Below, piece after piece: positions 8,402 through 16,638 of a DNA stretch of 64,000 nt (positions are counted from its first letter, which is position 1; each line of letters opens with the position of its first letter). The notes under the pieces were generated by a model. It saw only the letters and a list, made by a program, of their open reading frames with translations, made no database searches and had not been told where the DNA came from. The position numbers were made by a program, and so were the translations under genes. The stretch covers positions 124,001 to 188,000 of the forward strand of contig NZ_JADKPN010000001.1 in NCBI RefSeq assembly GCF_015352455.1. The letters run 5' to 3'. The DNA comes from Nocardioides islandensis (GTDB lineage: Bacteria > Actinomycetota > Actinomycetes > Propionibacteriales > Nocardioidaceae).

Positions 8402-9321
8402 GGGGTGGCTCCCATGCCGGAGCCGATGACGGTGTCGTCCGCGCGGTCCTCGCCGAAGGCCGCCCGGGCGAAGGCGTCGGTGAAGAGGTTGGTGCCGATG
8501 GCCAGGATCGCCAGCACCAGTGCCGGGGCCACCACGCCCCAGGGGTTGCTCGCCATGCCGAGCCGGTTCTCGTTGATCATCACGCCCCAGGACGGGGTGC
8601 CGGGCTGGACGCCGAAGCCCAGGAAGTTCAGGCCCGAGATGATGACGATGGAGAAGCCCAGCCGCAGGCCGGCCTCCACGGCCAGCGGGGTGCTCAGGCT
8701 GGGCAGCACGTGGCGGGCGATGACCTGGCGCGGGGGCACGCCCCACAGCGCGACGGCCTGGACGAAGTCGCGCTCGCAGATGTCCTGGGCGCCGGCGTGC
8801 ACGACCCGGGCGATCTGGGGTGCCTGGGCAATGGCCACCGTGAGGACGAGCAGCCAGGTCGGCGTGCCGAGCACGCTGACCACGAGGAGCACGAACACCA
8901 GCTGCGGGAAGGCGAGCAGCACGTCGACGCCGCGCATCAGCGCCGTCTCGGCCCAGCCGCGCCGGTAGGCGGCGGTGACGCCGATGAGCGTGCCGAGGAC
9001 GAGGGCGAGGCCGGTCGAGAGGACCGCGAGGAGCAGCAGCTTCCGGCCCCCGAGCAGCACCCGTGAGAGGACGTCCTGCCCCAGGCCGTCGGAGCCGAGC
9101 GGGTAGCCTGGGCCGCGCGGGCTGGACGGGAGCGCCACGAAGTCCGTGGCCGCGTGCGGGGCCACGAGCGGTCCGAGGAAGGCGAGCGCCAGCACGGCGA
9201 GCGCCATGACCAGCCCGATGCGGCCGCGCCACGACCGGAGCGCTCCGCGCAGCGCGCGGCGGATGGCGCCGCGCTCGCGACGATTGCCCCTGCGCCCGGC
9301 GTCGACCGCCTCGGTCGTCAT
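8398..9321 (-). CDS. ABC transporter permease (DppC/OppC type)
   Basis: A 307-residue inner-membrane permease. A basic cytoplasmic N-terminus is followed by one helix (about residues 35-52), the periplasmic PLGSDGLGQDVLSR motif characteristic of DppC/OppC, and five more helices. The EAA loop contacting the ATPase is VQAVALWGVPPRQVIARHVLP. The ATG at 9321 overlaps the stop of the first permease (ATGA) and its own stop overlaps the ATPase start (GTGA), so the three membrane-complex genes are translationally coupled. Confidence 0.93.
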   Translation of the reverse strand: MTTEAVDAGRRGNRRERGAIRRALRGALRSWRGRIGLVMALAVLALAFLGPLVAPHAATDFVALPSSPRGPGYPLGSDGLGQDVLSRVLLGGRKLLLLAVLSTGLALVLGTLIGVTAAYRRGWAETALMRGVDVLLAFPQLVFVLLVVSVLGTPTWLLVLTVAIAQAPQIARVVHAGAQDICERDFVQAVALWGVPPRQVIARHVLPSLSTPLAVEAGLRLGFSIVIISGLNFLGFGVQPGTPSWGVMINENRLGMASNPWGVVAPALVLAILAIGTNLFTDAFARAAFGEDRADDTVIGSGMGATP

Positions 9322-10346
9322 CGGGGGAGCCTCCTTCGGGGCGTGACCAGCAGGACGGCGACGTCGGCCAGGATGTTGAGCACCACGTAGCAGGTGGACA
9401 ACAGCAGGACGAGGGCCTGGATGACCGGCACGTCGCGGGCCGTGATCGCGTCCACCAGGGCCAGTCCGAGGCCGGGGAACTGGAAGACGGTCTCGACCAG
9501 GACGATGCCGCCGGCCAGGTAGATGAGGGAGAGCCCGATGACCTGGACGGTCGGCGCCAGCGCGTTGGGCAGTGCGTGGCGGTAGAGCAGCCGCCGGCCG
9601 CCGACGCCCTTGAGCCGGGCGACCTCGGCGTAGTCGCTGTCGAGGGCCTCGATGACCGAGCCGCGACACATCCGGAGGATGTACGGCACCACGACGATCG
9701 TGAGCGTCAGCACGGGCAGCACCATCTTCGACGGCTCGTCCCAGATGTGCTGGCCGGGAGCCAGCACCGAGATCGCGGGGAACGCGTGCAGGTCGACCGC
9801 GAGGAAGAGCACGACGAAGACGCCGACGATGTACTCCGGCATGGCGCTGGCCACGAGGGCGACGATGCCGAGGACGTGGTCGAGGACTCCGTCGCGTCGT
9901 GACGCGGTGAGGGCGCCGAGCGCGACACCGAGCGCCGTCGAGACCACGGCGGCGACCAGGACGAGCGCGGCCGAGTTCAGCAGCTTCGGGCCCAGCAGCT
10001 CGGTCACCGGCTGCCGGGTCGAGAGGGAGGTGCCGAAGTCGCCGCGGAAGATGCCGGTGAACCAGTGGACGAACCCGGCCCACGCCGACTGGTCCAGCCC
10101 GAGCTGCTCGCGGAGGACCTCGAGCCGCTCCGGCGTGGCCTGCTGGCCGAGGATCGCCTGGGCGGCGTCACCGGGCAGGACGAGGGTCGAGGCGTAGACG
10201 ATCACCGAGACGACCAGCACCGAGAACACGCCCCAGCCGGCACGGTTCAGCAGCAGGGACAGGATCGGGTGCGCTGCCCTGATCCGCTCGGGCTCCCCGG
10301 TCGTCGGCGCGGCGGGGCTCTCGAGCTGAGCAGTCACGGCACGCAT
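9318..10346 (-). CDS. ABC transporter permease (DppB/OppB type)
   Basis: A permease of 339-342 residues with the DppB/OppB pattern: one N-terminal helix, a long external segment containing LPGDAAQAILGQQ, then five helices with the EAA loop ARLKGVGGRRLLYRHALPNA. It is the first gene of the importer operon and lies 14 bp from the palindrome at 10361-10374. The start is uncertain: GGGAG directly abuts the ATG at 10346 with no spacer, whereas the GTG at 10337 (fourth codon) has a 9-nt spacer and is the better candidate. Confidence 0.9.
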   Translation of the reverse strand: MRAVTAQLESPAAPTTGEPERIRAAHPILSLLLNRAGWGVFSVLVVSVIVYASTLVLPGDAAQAILGQQATPERLEVLREQLGLDQSAWAGFVHWFTGIFRGDFGTSLSTRQPVTELLGPKLLNSAALVLVAAVVSTALGVALGALTASRRDGVLDHVLGIVALVASAMPEYIVGVFVVLFLAVDLHAFPAISVLAPGQHIWDEPSKMVLPVLTLTIVVVPYILRMCRGSVIEALDSDYAEVARLKGVGGRRLLYRHALPNALAPTVQVIGLSLIYLAGGIVLVETVFQFPGLGLALVDAITARDVPVIQALVLLLSTCYVVLNILADVAVLLVTPRRRLPR

Positions 10347-10360
10347 CTCCCGTCAAGGTC

Positions 10361-10403
10361 GATTGTCGACAATCATCTTTCCGTGACCCGCGTCACCTGT
10401 CAA
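10361..10403 (-). promoter_or_regulatory. Promoter and GntR-type operator, copy 2 (importer operon)
   Basis: On the minus strand a near-consensus promoter is visible: TTGACA (10403-10398), 17-nt spacer, AAAGAT (10380-10375). The perfect palindrome GATTGTCGACAATC (10374-10361) follows directly, covering the transcription start. This placement is that of a repressor site. The 14 bp are identical to those at 2704-2717, which ties importer, flavoprotein, enolase-family enzyme and aldehyde dehydrogenase to one regulator. Confidence 0.8.
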
Positions 10404-10420
10404 GGGCCGCGGGTCGGTCG

Positions 10421-11800
10421 CTACTGCGGTTGCAGGTCGGGGTCCAGGCCCAGCGCGACGGCAGTCGCCGCCTCCGCGCCGGAACGCGTCGCGTCCTCGA
10501 TCGTGCCGCTGACCTCGGCGAAGTAGTCACCGGCGAGCTGGACGGGGTTCGCGCGGTCAGCGTTGTGCCGCAGCACTGCGTCGAAGTCGCCGTGCGGCGC
10601 GTGCCAGCAGTTCCCGTACCGCCACCGCTGCACGACGGTCTCTGCGACGCGGCCCTGGAGCTGCGGGTACACGCGCAGGAGGTCCTGGGTGAAGCGCTGC
10701 GCGATCTCGGCGTCGGCGAGGGGCAGCAGCTCGGCGGCGGGGCCGCCGCCCGCGTAGCACATCAGGCTGCCGCCGTTCGTGCGCGCGGCCTGGCCCCGCA
10801 AGGGGTTCGCGTGGTTGAAGAGCATGTTGAACGACCGGCCCGGCGTGAGCAGCGCGTAGAGGTCGTCCCACGGCATCGGGCCCTGCTCCGTGGTCAGCAC
10901 GGCCATCGACACGAACGACCCGTAGCTCACCGACGCCAGGGACCGGTCGACCTCGCGCGGCAGGCCCCGGACGAGGGTGCGGGCGACGGGCGCGGGGGTC
11001 GCCACGACGACGCGCCGGGCCGCGACCTTGGTAGGCCCGTCGGCGGTCTCGTAGTGGACGACCGCGCCGTCGCCGTCCGGCTCGACCGAGGTGACCCGGG
11101 CACCGACCACGACGCGGTCGCCGAGCCGGCGGCGTACAGCCTCGCCGAGCCGACCCGACCCGCCCAGCAGGTTGACGGGACCACTGCCCGACTTGGCGGC
11201 CCAGTTGGCCGCGAAGAGCTGGAGGCCCGCGGCCGCGCTCAGCTCGTCCATCTCGCCGGGAGCCCGGCGGGCGGCCGTCGTGAAGATCGCGTCGACCTTG
11301 CCGGGAAGCCGGCCCAGGAGCTCACGGAACGTGCGGTCGCGCTCGAAGCGCGAGACGCGCGCGCGGCGCTGCGTCTCGGACTCTCCCGGCTTCGGGCGTG
11401 ACTCGGCGAGGTACTGCATGACCTTCCAGCGCACCGTCAGCCCGGCTCGCACCAGGGCGGCCCGCTCGCGCACCGAGAGGGGGAGCGTGAACGGGTAGCT
11501 CTCGATCCGACGGGCGTCGTAGACCTTGCCGTCCAGGCTCAGCGCGGTCTTCGAGCCGGGGATCGCGACCGTCTCGAGGCCCAGCTCCTCGATCAGGCGG
11601 CGTACTCGCGCGCCTTCGGCGGGGAACATGTGCCCGCCGAGGTTCAGCCAGTAGTCGCCGCGGGCGTGGGACTTGAGTCGGCCGCCGAGTACGTCGTTCT
11701 CCTCCAGCAGCAGCACGTCCCGGTCGCGCAGCTGCCAGGCCGCGGCCATGCCGGCGGCGCCGCCGCCGACGACCACCACGTCGCGCCGACCGTCGCTCAT
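10421..11800 (-). CDS. FAD-dependent amine-oxidase-like flavoprotein (paralogue 2)
   Basis: A 459-residue flavoprotein clearly paralogous to the product of 3482-4876. VVVVGGGAAGMAAA (residues about 8-21) and GRLKSH lie at the N-terminus, LLGGSGRLGEAV mid-protein, and AGDYFAEVSGTIEDA at the C-terminus. Shared landmarks with its paralogue are YPF(T/V)LPLS, PWDDLYA, NMLFNHANP, SLMCYAGG and RWRYGNCWHA. It is the last gene of the DapA-like/GMC operon; its ATG overlaps the stop of the preceding small-subunit gene (ATGA). Two copies in two separately controlled operons suggest related but distinct substrates or steps. Confidence 0.82.
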   Translation of the reverse strand: MSDGRRDVVVVGGGAAGMAAAWQLRDRDVLLLEENDVLGGRLKSHARGDYWLNLGGHMFPAEGARVRRLIEELGLETVAIPGSKTALSLDGKVYDARRIESYPFTLPLSVRERAALVRAGLTVRWKVMQYLAESRPKPGESETQRRARVSRFERDRTFRELLGRLPGKVDAIFTTAARRAPGEMDELSAAAGLQLFAANWAAKSGSGPVNLLGGSGRLGEAVRRRLGDRVVVGARVTSVEPDGDGAVVHYETADGPTKVAARRVVVATPAPVARTLVRGLPREVDRSLASVSYGSFVSMAVLTTEQGPMPWDDLYALLTPGRSFNMLFNHANPLRGQAARTNGGSLMCYAGGGPAAELLPLADAEIAQRFTQDLLRVYPQLQGRVAETVVQRWRYGNCWHAPHGDFDAVLRHNADRANPVQLAGDYFAEVSGTIEDATRSGAEAATAVALGLDPDLQPQ

Positions 11801-12243
11801 CGCGTGGCCCCGTTCACGTCGTCGAGGGTGCGGACCGGGCAGCCGCGCTCGTACACGGCGTCGAGGATGCCCGTGCTCAGCTCGTCCACCACCTGCTCGC
11901 GGTCGGCCGGCCGCCGCTCCCCCGTCGGGAGCCCGAGCGAGGCCAGGACGGCCGGCGACATGAAGTACGCGCCGACGGCGACGAGCGAGACCTGCTCGAA
12001 CGACGCGGGGTCGGCGTCCGCGAGGGTCGACAGGCTCTCCCAGGTCGGCTCGTCCGGCAGCGCCTCGATCGCCGCGGGCAGGGCCCGGCCCTCGCCCACG
12101 GCGGCGGCCGCCACCTGAACCAGCTCGTCGTAGTCGGGAAGCACGTCGGCCGCGGGCGACTCGGCGTGGCCGGGGAGCAGCACGGCGGCGGCCGCCCGGA
12201 TCCGGGCGACCTGCTCCCGCGTGAGCGTGCTGGGGCGCGTCAT
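11797..12243 (-). CDS. Gluconate 2-dehydrogenase subunit 3-like small subunit
   Basis: A 148-residue helical protein that matches in size and position the small (gamma) subunit of membrane GMC dehydrogenases such as gluconate 2-dehydrogenase and glucoside 3-dehydrogenase. Features include LTREQVARIRAAAAVLLPG at the N-terminus, aromatic residues in the middle (AYFMSP) and a Cys-Pro near the C-terminus (ERGCPV). No Tat or Sec signal is visible, unlike many family members, so the complex may be cytoplasmic. Both ends overlap neighbours by ATGA, so it is tightly coupled to the GMC gene. The family call rests largely on that pairing. Confidence 0.7.
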   Translation of the reverse strand: MTRPSTLTREQVARIRAAAAVLLPGHAESPAADVLPDYDELVQVAAAAVGEGRALPAAIEALPDEPTWESLSTLADADPASFEQVSLVAVGAYFMSPAVLASLGLPTGERRPADREQVVDELSTGILDAVYERGCPVRTLDDVNGATR

Positions 12244-13850
12244 GCGGGCACCCGCTGGTCGCGCGCGGTCTCGGCCACGTGGGTCGCCGTGCGCAGCGAC
12301 ATGGCGGCGATGGTCGCGGTGGGGTTCACCGAGCCTCCGGTCACCATCACGCTCCCGTCCACGATGAAGAGGTTCGGTACGTCGTGCGCCCGGCCCCACG
12401 CGTCGACGACGGAGGTGGCGGGGTCGTCGCCCATCCGCGCCGTGCCGAGCAGGTGGCCGGACTCGGTCAGCGGAGCGGTCAGCGTGCGGGTCGCCCCTGC
12501 GGCTTCGTGCGCCTCGACCATGCGCGCGTTCATGAAGTCGACCATCCGGTCGGCGTTCTCGTCGCGCCGGTAGTCCAGCTTCGCGCCCGGCAGACCACTG
12601 CTGTCGGTCGCCGCGCGGTCGAGGCTGACGGTGTTGGACTCGGCCGGCAGGTCGTCGATGACGCCGGACCAGATCATCGACCGGCCCGTGTAGCTCGCGA
12701 GCTCGTGGACGTGCCTGCCCCACCTCGCGTCGAAGGAGTGCTCCTGCAGGTGGTCGAGGACGTGCAGCACGCCCAGCGGCGGCATCAGCGCCCACTTGGC
12801 GCCTCGGAGGAAGCCCCGCGAGGCGTCGGTGTCGGCGAACTCCAGGGAGTAGATGAGCTGTCCGGCCGGCCCGTACCAGGCCGCCAGCTCCTCCTCGTAC
12901 GTGCCCAGCACGCTGTTGACCGGGTGCAGCATCAGGTTCTTGCCGACCAGGCCGCTGGAGTTGGCGAGCCCGTCGGGATGCTGGTCGTCGGACATCAGCA
13001 GGATCCGCGGCGTCCCGATGCCGTTGCCGGCCAGCACGACGGCGTTCGCCTCGATCCGGCGCTCGCGGCCCTCGACGTCGATCCAGACGGCGCCGTTGGC
13101 CAGGCCCTGGCGGTCGACGGTGATGCGGGCGACGCGGGCGCCGGTGACCAGCTTGGCCCCGGCGGCGGTGGCGTGCGGCCAGTAGGCGAGGTCGAACGAC
13201 GCCTTCGCGCCGACCGGGCACCCGCGCTCGCACAGTCCCCAGCGGACGCACTGCCCCATGTTCTTGAAGGCCGTCGACGGGATGGCGTTCGCGCCCGGCC
13301 ACCAGTGCCAGCCGAGCTTGTTCATGCCCTGCGCCATCTGGATGCCGCCCGGCCCGATCGGGTGCGGGGGCAGCGGGTAGTCGTGCTCGGGGTACGCCGG
13401 GTCGCCGCCCAGACCGGAGACGCCGATGAACCGGTCGACCTGGTCGTAGTACGGCGCCAGGTCCTCGTAGCCGATCGGCCAGTCGTCGCAGATCCCGTCG
13501 ACGCTGCGCACCCGGAAGTCGCTCGGCAGCAGCCGCATCCAGTGCGCGCCGTAGAAGACCGAGCCGCCGCCCACGCCGTTGAACATGATCGGGTCGGCGT
13601 CGGCGTCGTCGACGTTCAACGGGTAGTCGGCGCGGCCTTGGCGCTCGTTCGGCCACACCGACCACTGGCCGCGCGTCAGTAGCTCGAACTCCGGTTTGGT
13701 GCCGGGCATGTCCCCCGGGTTCACCCAGTCGCCCTGCTCGAGGCAGACGACCGAGAAGCCGCGCGAGGCCAGGGTGTGCGACGCGACGGCGCCGCCGGGG
13801 CCGGCGCCCACGACGAGGACGTCCAGGCGGCTCGTCGACAACTCGTTCAT
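12240..13850 (-). CDS. GMC-family FAD oxidoreductase (large subunit)
   Basis: A 536-residue glucose-methanol-choline oxidoreductase that oxidises an alcohol or sugar hydroxyl to a carbonyl. VVGAGPGGAVASHTLA (about residues 12-27) binds ADP of FAD. NGVGGGSVFYGAHWMR is the second GMC signature, CERGCPVGAKAS is a cysteine motif of the gluconate-dehydrogenase branch, and the C-terminal GHLLGTARMG...SVNPTATIAA holds the catalytic region. The start is the ATG at 13850, which overlaps the lyase stop (ATGA). Pairing with the small subunit downstream suggests a dehydrogenase passing electrons to a carrier rather than an oxidase. Confidence 0.88.
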   Translation of the reverse strand: MNELSTSRLDVLVVGAGPGGAVASHTLASRGFSVVCLEQGDWVNPGDMPGTKPEFELLTRGQWSVWPNERQGRADYPLNVDDADADPIMFNGVGGGSVFYGAHWMRLLPSDFRVRSVDGICDDWPIGYEDLAPYYDQVDRFIGVSGLGGDPAYPEHDYPLPPHPIGPGGIQMAQGMNKLGWHWWPGANAIPSTAFKNMGQCVRWGLCERGCPVGAKASFDLAYWPHATAAGAKLVTGARVARITVDRQGLANGAVWIDVEGRERRIEANAVVLAGNGIGTPRILLMSDDQHPDGLANSSGLVGKNLMLHPVNSVLGTYEEELAAWYGPAGQLIYSLEFADTDASRGFLRGAKWALMPPLGVLHVLDHLQEHSFDARWGRHVHELASYTGRSMIWSGVIDDLPAESNTVSLDRAATDSSGLPGAKLDYRRDENADRMVDFMNARMVEAHEAAGATRTLTAPLTESGHLLGTARMGDDPATSVVDAWGRAHDVPNLFIVDGSVMVTGGSVNPTATIAAMSLRTATHVAETARDQRVPA

Positions 13851-14737
13851 CGGCCGTCCAGCCTCTCCAGCGCCTCGGCGAGCGCCGTACGCTCCTCGTC
13901 GGTCGGCATCAGGTACGGCGCCCGCACGTCGCCGACGTCCACGCCGCGCAGCCGCGTGGCCAGCTTCACCGCGGCGACGTAGTTCTCGGACTCGCCGATG
14001 AAGCGCAGGAACGGACGCAGCCGCCCCCAGGCCGCGTCGAGGTCGTCGCCGACGTCGCGGCGGTAGCAGAGGTCGAGCACTTCGACGATCAGCTCGGGCA
14101 CCACGTTGCCGGCACCGAGCACGGCGCCGTGCGCACCGGCGAGCACGGCCGGCGCCAGCTGGTCGTCCCACCCGGTGTAGACGGCGAAGTCGGCCGTGCG
14201 CGACCACGCGACCAGGTCGCCGAGGAGGGTGGCGTCGCTCGAGCTGTGCTTGATCGCGCTGACGTTGGGCAGCTCGGCCAGCTGCTGGACCTGTCCCAGG
14301 TCCATCACACCGGCCGCGTGCGTGTTGTAGAGCATGATCGGCACGGAGACCGCGGCGTCCACCTCCTCGTAGAACGCCCGCTTCTCGCGCCAGTTGACCG
14401 CCTCGCCGAACGGCGCCGGGAGCAGCACCCCGGTCGCGCCGATCTTCTCGGCGTCCTGGCTGAGGCGTACGGCGTCCCGGGTGGCGAGCGCTCCGGTCTG
14501 CACGACGAACGGCAGCCGACCGTCCAGGACGTCGGCGACGGTGTGCACCAGCAGCGACCGCTCGTCGTACGTCAGGACGCCGTGCTCGCCGGTGCCTCCG
14601 GCCACGAGCACGCCGGCGACGCCCGCCCCGACCTGGCGCTCCACGAGCGCCCGGGTGGCGTCGACGTCGATGCCCTCGTCCTTCATCGGGGTCACCAGCG
14701 CGGTGACCAGCCCCCGGGGCCAGGCGTGTCGACTCAT
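13847..14737 (-). CDS. DapA-family (dihydrodipicolinate synthase/N-acetylneuraminate lyase) Schiff-base lyase
   Basis: A 296-residue class I lyase or dehydratase. It has the (beta/alpha)8 family markers: GGTGEHG (residues 47-53), Tyr137 in IMLYN, and Schiff-base Lys163 in AIKHSSSD. The Arg that binds aspartate semialdehyde in true DapA is absent (YNTHAAGV follows the Tyr), so it is not a lysine-biosynthesis enzyme. Plausible roles are 2-keto-3-deoxy-acid aldolase/dehydratase or hydroxyproline-type deaminase. The ATG at 14737 has GAGGAG a few nt upstream, better than an upstream ATG at 14788. It heads the four-gene operon controlled by the TetR-type site at 14769. Confidence 0.87.
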   Translation of the reverse strand: MSRHAWPRGLVTALVTPMKDEGIDVDATRALVERQVGAGVAGVLVAGGTGEHGVLTYDERSLLVHTVADVLDGRLPFVVQTGALATRDAVRLSQDAEKIGATGVLLPAPFGEAVNWREKRAFYEEVDAAVSVPIMLYNTHAAGVMDLGQVQQLAELPNVSAIKHSSSDATLLGDLVAWSRTADFAVYTGWDDQLAPAVLAGAHGAVLGAGNVVPELIVEVLDLCYRRDVGDDLDAAWGRLRPFLRFIGESENYVAAVKLATRLRGVDVGDVRAPYLMPTDEERTALAEALERLDGR

Positions 14738-14768
14738 CGGTGCTCCTCGGGTACGGGATCGACGCGGT

Positions 14769-14784
14769 ATGTACAAACGTACAT
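14769..14784. promoter_or_regulatory. TetR-type operator, copy 1, overlapping a -10 box
   Basis: Inverted repeat ATGTAC-AAAC-GTACAT, identical to the site at 16639-16654. Read on the minus strand it contains a TANNNT -10 box, TACGTT (14781-14776), so a bound regulator would occlude the promoter of the DapA-like/GMC operon. The leader would be about 30 nt, carrying the GAGGAG ribosome site. The TetR gene ends 49 bp away. Confidence 0.8.
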
Positions 14785-14833
14785 TCATGGGTGCGGAGAC
14801 GTCAACGGTCGACCGACGACAAGCTCGGGACCG

Positions 14834-15376
14834 TCAGCCGAGGAGGCGCCGCAGGACGTCCTCGACGTCGGCCCGGGTGGGCATGCCATGGATGAAGGCC
14901 CGCACGAACATGCCGTCGACCACCAGGGCCACGGCCAGGGCGACGACCGGGTCGACGTGCTGGGAGAGCACGGCCGGGAAGGCGTCGTCCCACTGCTGGC
15001 TCAACGAGCTGAGCTGCGGCCGGCGCAGCGCAGCCAGGTAGAGCTCGTGCTCGACGACCGTCCGGCCCCAGTGGTGCGTGAGCGCCTGCATCACGTAGTC
15101 GGCGACGGCGCGGACGAGGTCGGTGTCCGGGCCGAGGGTCCGGGCCCAGGCCTCGAGCTCGACGTCGGTGGCCCGCTTGGCCTCCACGATGGCGGCGGCG
15201 AGCAGGTCGTCGAGGGTCGCGTAGTGGTAGGTCGTGGAGCCGAGCGGGATCCCGGCCACGGCGGCGACGCGTCGGTGCGTGAGTCCCTCGACGCCTCTCT
15301 CGGCCACCACCTCGAGCGCGGCCAGGGCGATGCGGAGCGGCCGGTCCGGGTCCACCGTCCCCTTCGGCACGAGCAC
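14834..15376 (-). CDS. TetR-family transcriptional regulator
   Basis: A 180-residue TetR protein. The N-terminal helix-turn-helix covers about residues 15-60 (IALAALEVVAERGVEGLTHR, VAAVAGIPLGSTTYHY), followed by a helical ligand domain. It starts 5 bp after the MFS carrier stop and is therefore co-transcribed with it. Identical operators flank the pair, one before the MFS gene and one before the lyase operon just downstream, so it most likely represses both and itself, released by a pathway compound. Confidence 0.92.
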   Translation of the reverse strand: MLVPKGTVDPDRPLRIALAALEVVAERGVEGLTHRRVAAVAGIPLGSTTYHYATLDDLLAAAIVEAKRATDVELEAWARTLGPDTDLVRAVADYVMQALTHHWGRTVVEHELYLAALRRPQLSSLSQQWDDAFPAVLSQHVDPVVALAVALVVDGMFVRAFIHGMPTRADVEDVLRRLLG

Positions 15377-15381
15377 AGACC

Positions 15382-16638
15382 CTACAGCGACGACCCGGAG
15401 GCACGGCCCGGGTCGAGGACCGGGTCGAGGACGGGGTCGAGGACGGGGTCGAGGCCGGGCTCGGGCGCCAGCGCCGGCGCCAGGAAGGCGGCCACGAGCA
15501 CCAGACCCAGGGGCACGAGCAGCGCGACGCGCAGGCCGAAGTCCTCCCCGATGACGCCCAACGCCGGCGGGCCGACCAGGAAGGCGAGGTAGCCCATCGT
15601 GGTCACGAACGACACCCGGGCCGCCGCGCCCTCACTCGTGTCGCCCGCCGCCGACACCGCGACGGGGAAGCCGAGGGACAGCCCGAGGCCCCACAGCAGG
15701 ACGCCCGCCGAGGCCACCAGGCGGTCGTCGACGAGGGCGATGCAGCCGATGCCCACCACGGCGGCGCACGCACTGGACCGGAGCACCGACGCCCGCCCGT
15801 ACCGGTCCAGGAACCACCCGCCGCCGAACCGCCCGACGGTCATGGCCATGGCGAAGGCGGCGAAGACGAAGGAGCCCAGGGCCGCGCTCATGCCGTGGCC
15901 GTCCACCATGACCAGCGGCAGCCAGTCGGTGGCCGCGCCCTCCGCGAGGGCCATCGCCAGGACGACGACGCCGATCATGACGACCCGGCGGTCCCGCCAG
16001 GGCCGCGCTCCCGGCCGCAGCGACCCGACCCGACCGGTGCCTCGCGCGCTGCGGCCGGTGTCCGGGGACAGGTGTCGCGCCTGGGACAGCAGGACCGGCG
16101 CCCCCACCACACCGACCACGACCAGGTGCGCGACCACCGGGACGTCCCCGACGTTGCACGCCACCCCGGCGAGGGCACCCACGACGGTCCCCAGGCTGAA
16201 GCAGCCGTGCATGGCCGGCAGCACCGACGTACCTGCGGCCCTCTCGATGGCAGCACCCTCGGCGTTGATGGCGATCTCGCTGCCGCCCATGCCCAGGCCG
16301 AAGAGACCCAGGCCGACGGCCACGACGACGCCCGCACCGAGCTCGGCGCCCATCCCGACCACCGGCATGCTGACGACGATGCAGCCCATGCCGGCGGTGG
16401 TCACGCCGCGGGCACCGAAGCGGCGCAGCAGCGCGGCCGAGGCCAGGATGCCGGCCATCGAGCCGACCGAGACGCCGAACAGCACGAAGCCCATCTGCTC
16501 GGTCGACGCCCGGACCAGGTCGCGGATGTCCGGCGTGCGCGCGACCCAGGACGAGATGGCCAGCCCGGGCAGACCGAAGAGCGCGCACACGGCTCGCCGT
16601 CGCCGCCTCAGCCCCCGAGAGGCTCCGCAGGCATTCAT
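15382..16638 (-). CDS. Major facilitator superfamily transporter
   Basis: A 418-residue membrane protein with about 12 hydrophobic segments and a basic central loop near residues 195-215 (RSARGTGRVGSLRPGARPWR), the usual MFS layout. RRFGARGV is the loop between helices 2 and 3. Its C-terminus carries DPVLDPVLDPVLDP, encoded by a 12-bp tandem repeat. No ribosome site precedes the ATG; a TACGTT -10 box ends 7 nt before it, so the message is probably leaderless. The operator ATGTACAAACGTACAT abuts the start codon. Cluster context suggests transport of a pathway substrate or product; an efflux role is also possible. Confidence 0.88.
   Translation of the reverse strand: MNACGASRGLRRRRRAVCALFGLPGLAISSWVARTPDIRDLVRASTEQMGFVLFGVSVGSMAGILASAALLRRFGARGVTTAGMGCIVVSMPVVGMGAELGAGVVVAVGLGLFGLGMGGSEIAINAEGAAIERAAGTSVLPAMHGCFSLGTVVGALAGVACNVGDVPVVAHLVVVGVVGAPVLLSQARHLSPDTGRSARGTGRVGSLRPGARPWRDRRVVMIGVVVLAMALAEGAATDWLPLVMVDGHGMSAALGSFVFAAFAMAMTVGRFGGGWFLDRYGRASVLRSSACAAVVGIGCIALVDDRLVASAGVLLWGLGLSLGFPVAVSAAGDTSEGAAARVSFVTTMGYLAFLVGPPALGVIGEDFGLRVALLVPLGLVLVAAFLAPALAPEPGLDPVLDPVLDPVLDPGRASGSSL
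15410..15457. repeat. 12-bp tandem repeat in the MFS C-terminus
   Basis: Four consecutive 12-bp units GGGTCGAGGACN, the last with GGGTCGAGGCCG, in frame with the MFS gene and encoding DPVLDPVLDPVLDP plus a diverged unit. It lies in the cytoplasmic tail just before the stop. Copy-number change would lengthen or shorten the tail without a frameshift. Confidence 0.88.

Noticed and set aside
13847..14737. Lysine-biosynthesis dapA
   Set aside because: The substrate-binding Arg after the catalytic Tyr is missing and the gene is embedded in a catabolic operon.
15410..15457. Short direct repeats as a possible CRISPR or attachment site
   Set aside because: Units are contiguous 12-bp tandem copies inside a coding frame with no spacers.
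1..16638. A recently transferred genomic island
   Set aside because: There is no integrase, transposase, tRNA or flanking repeat, and base composition looks like the rest of the window.
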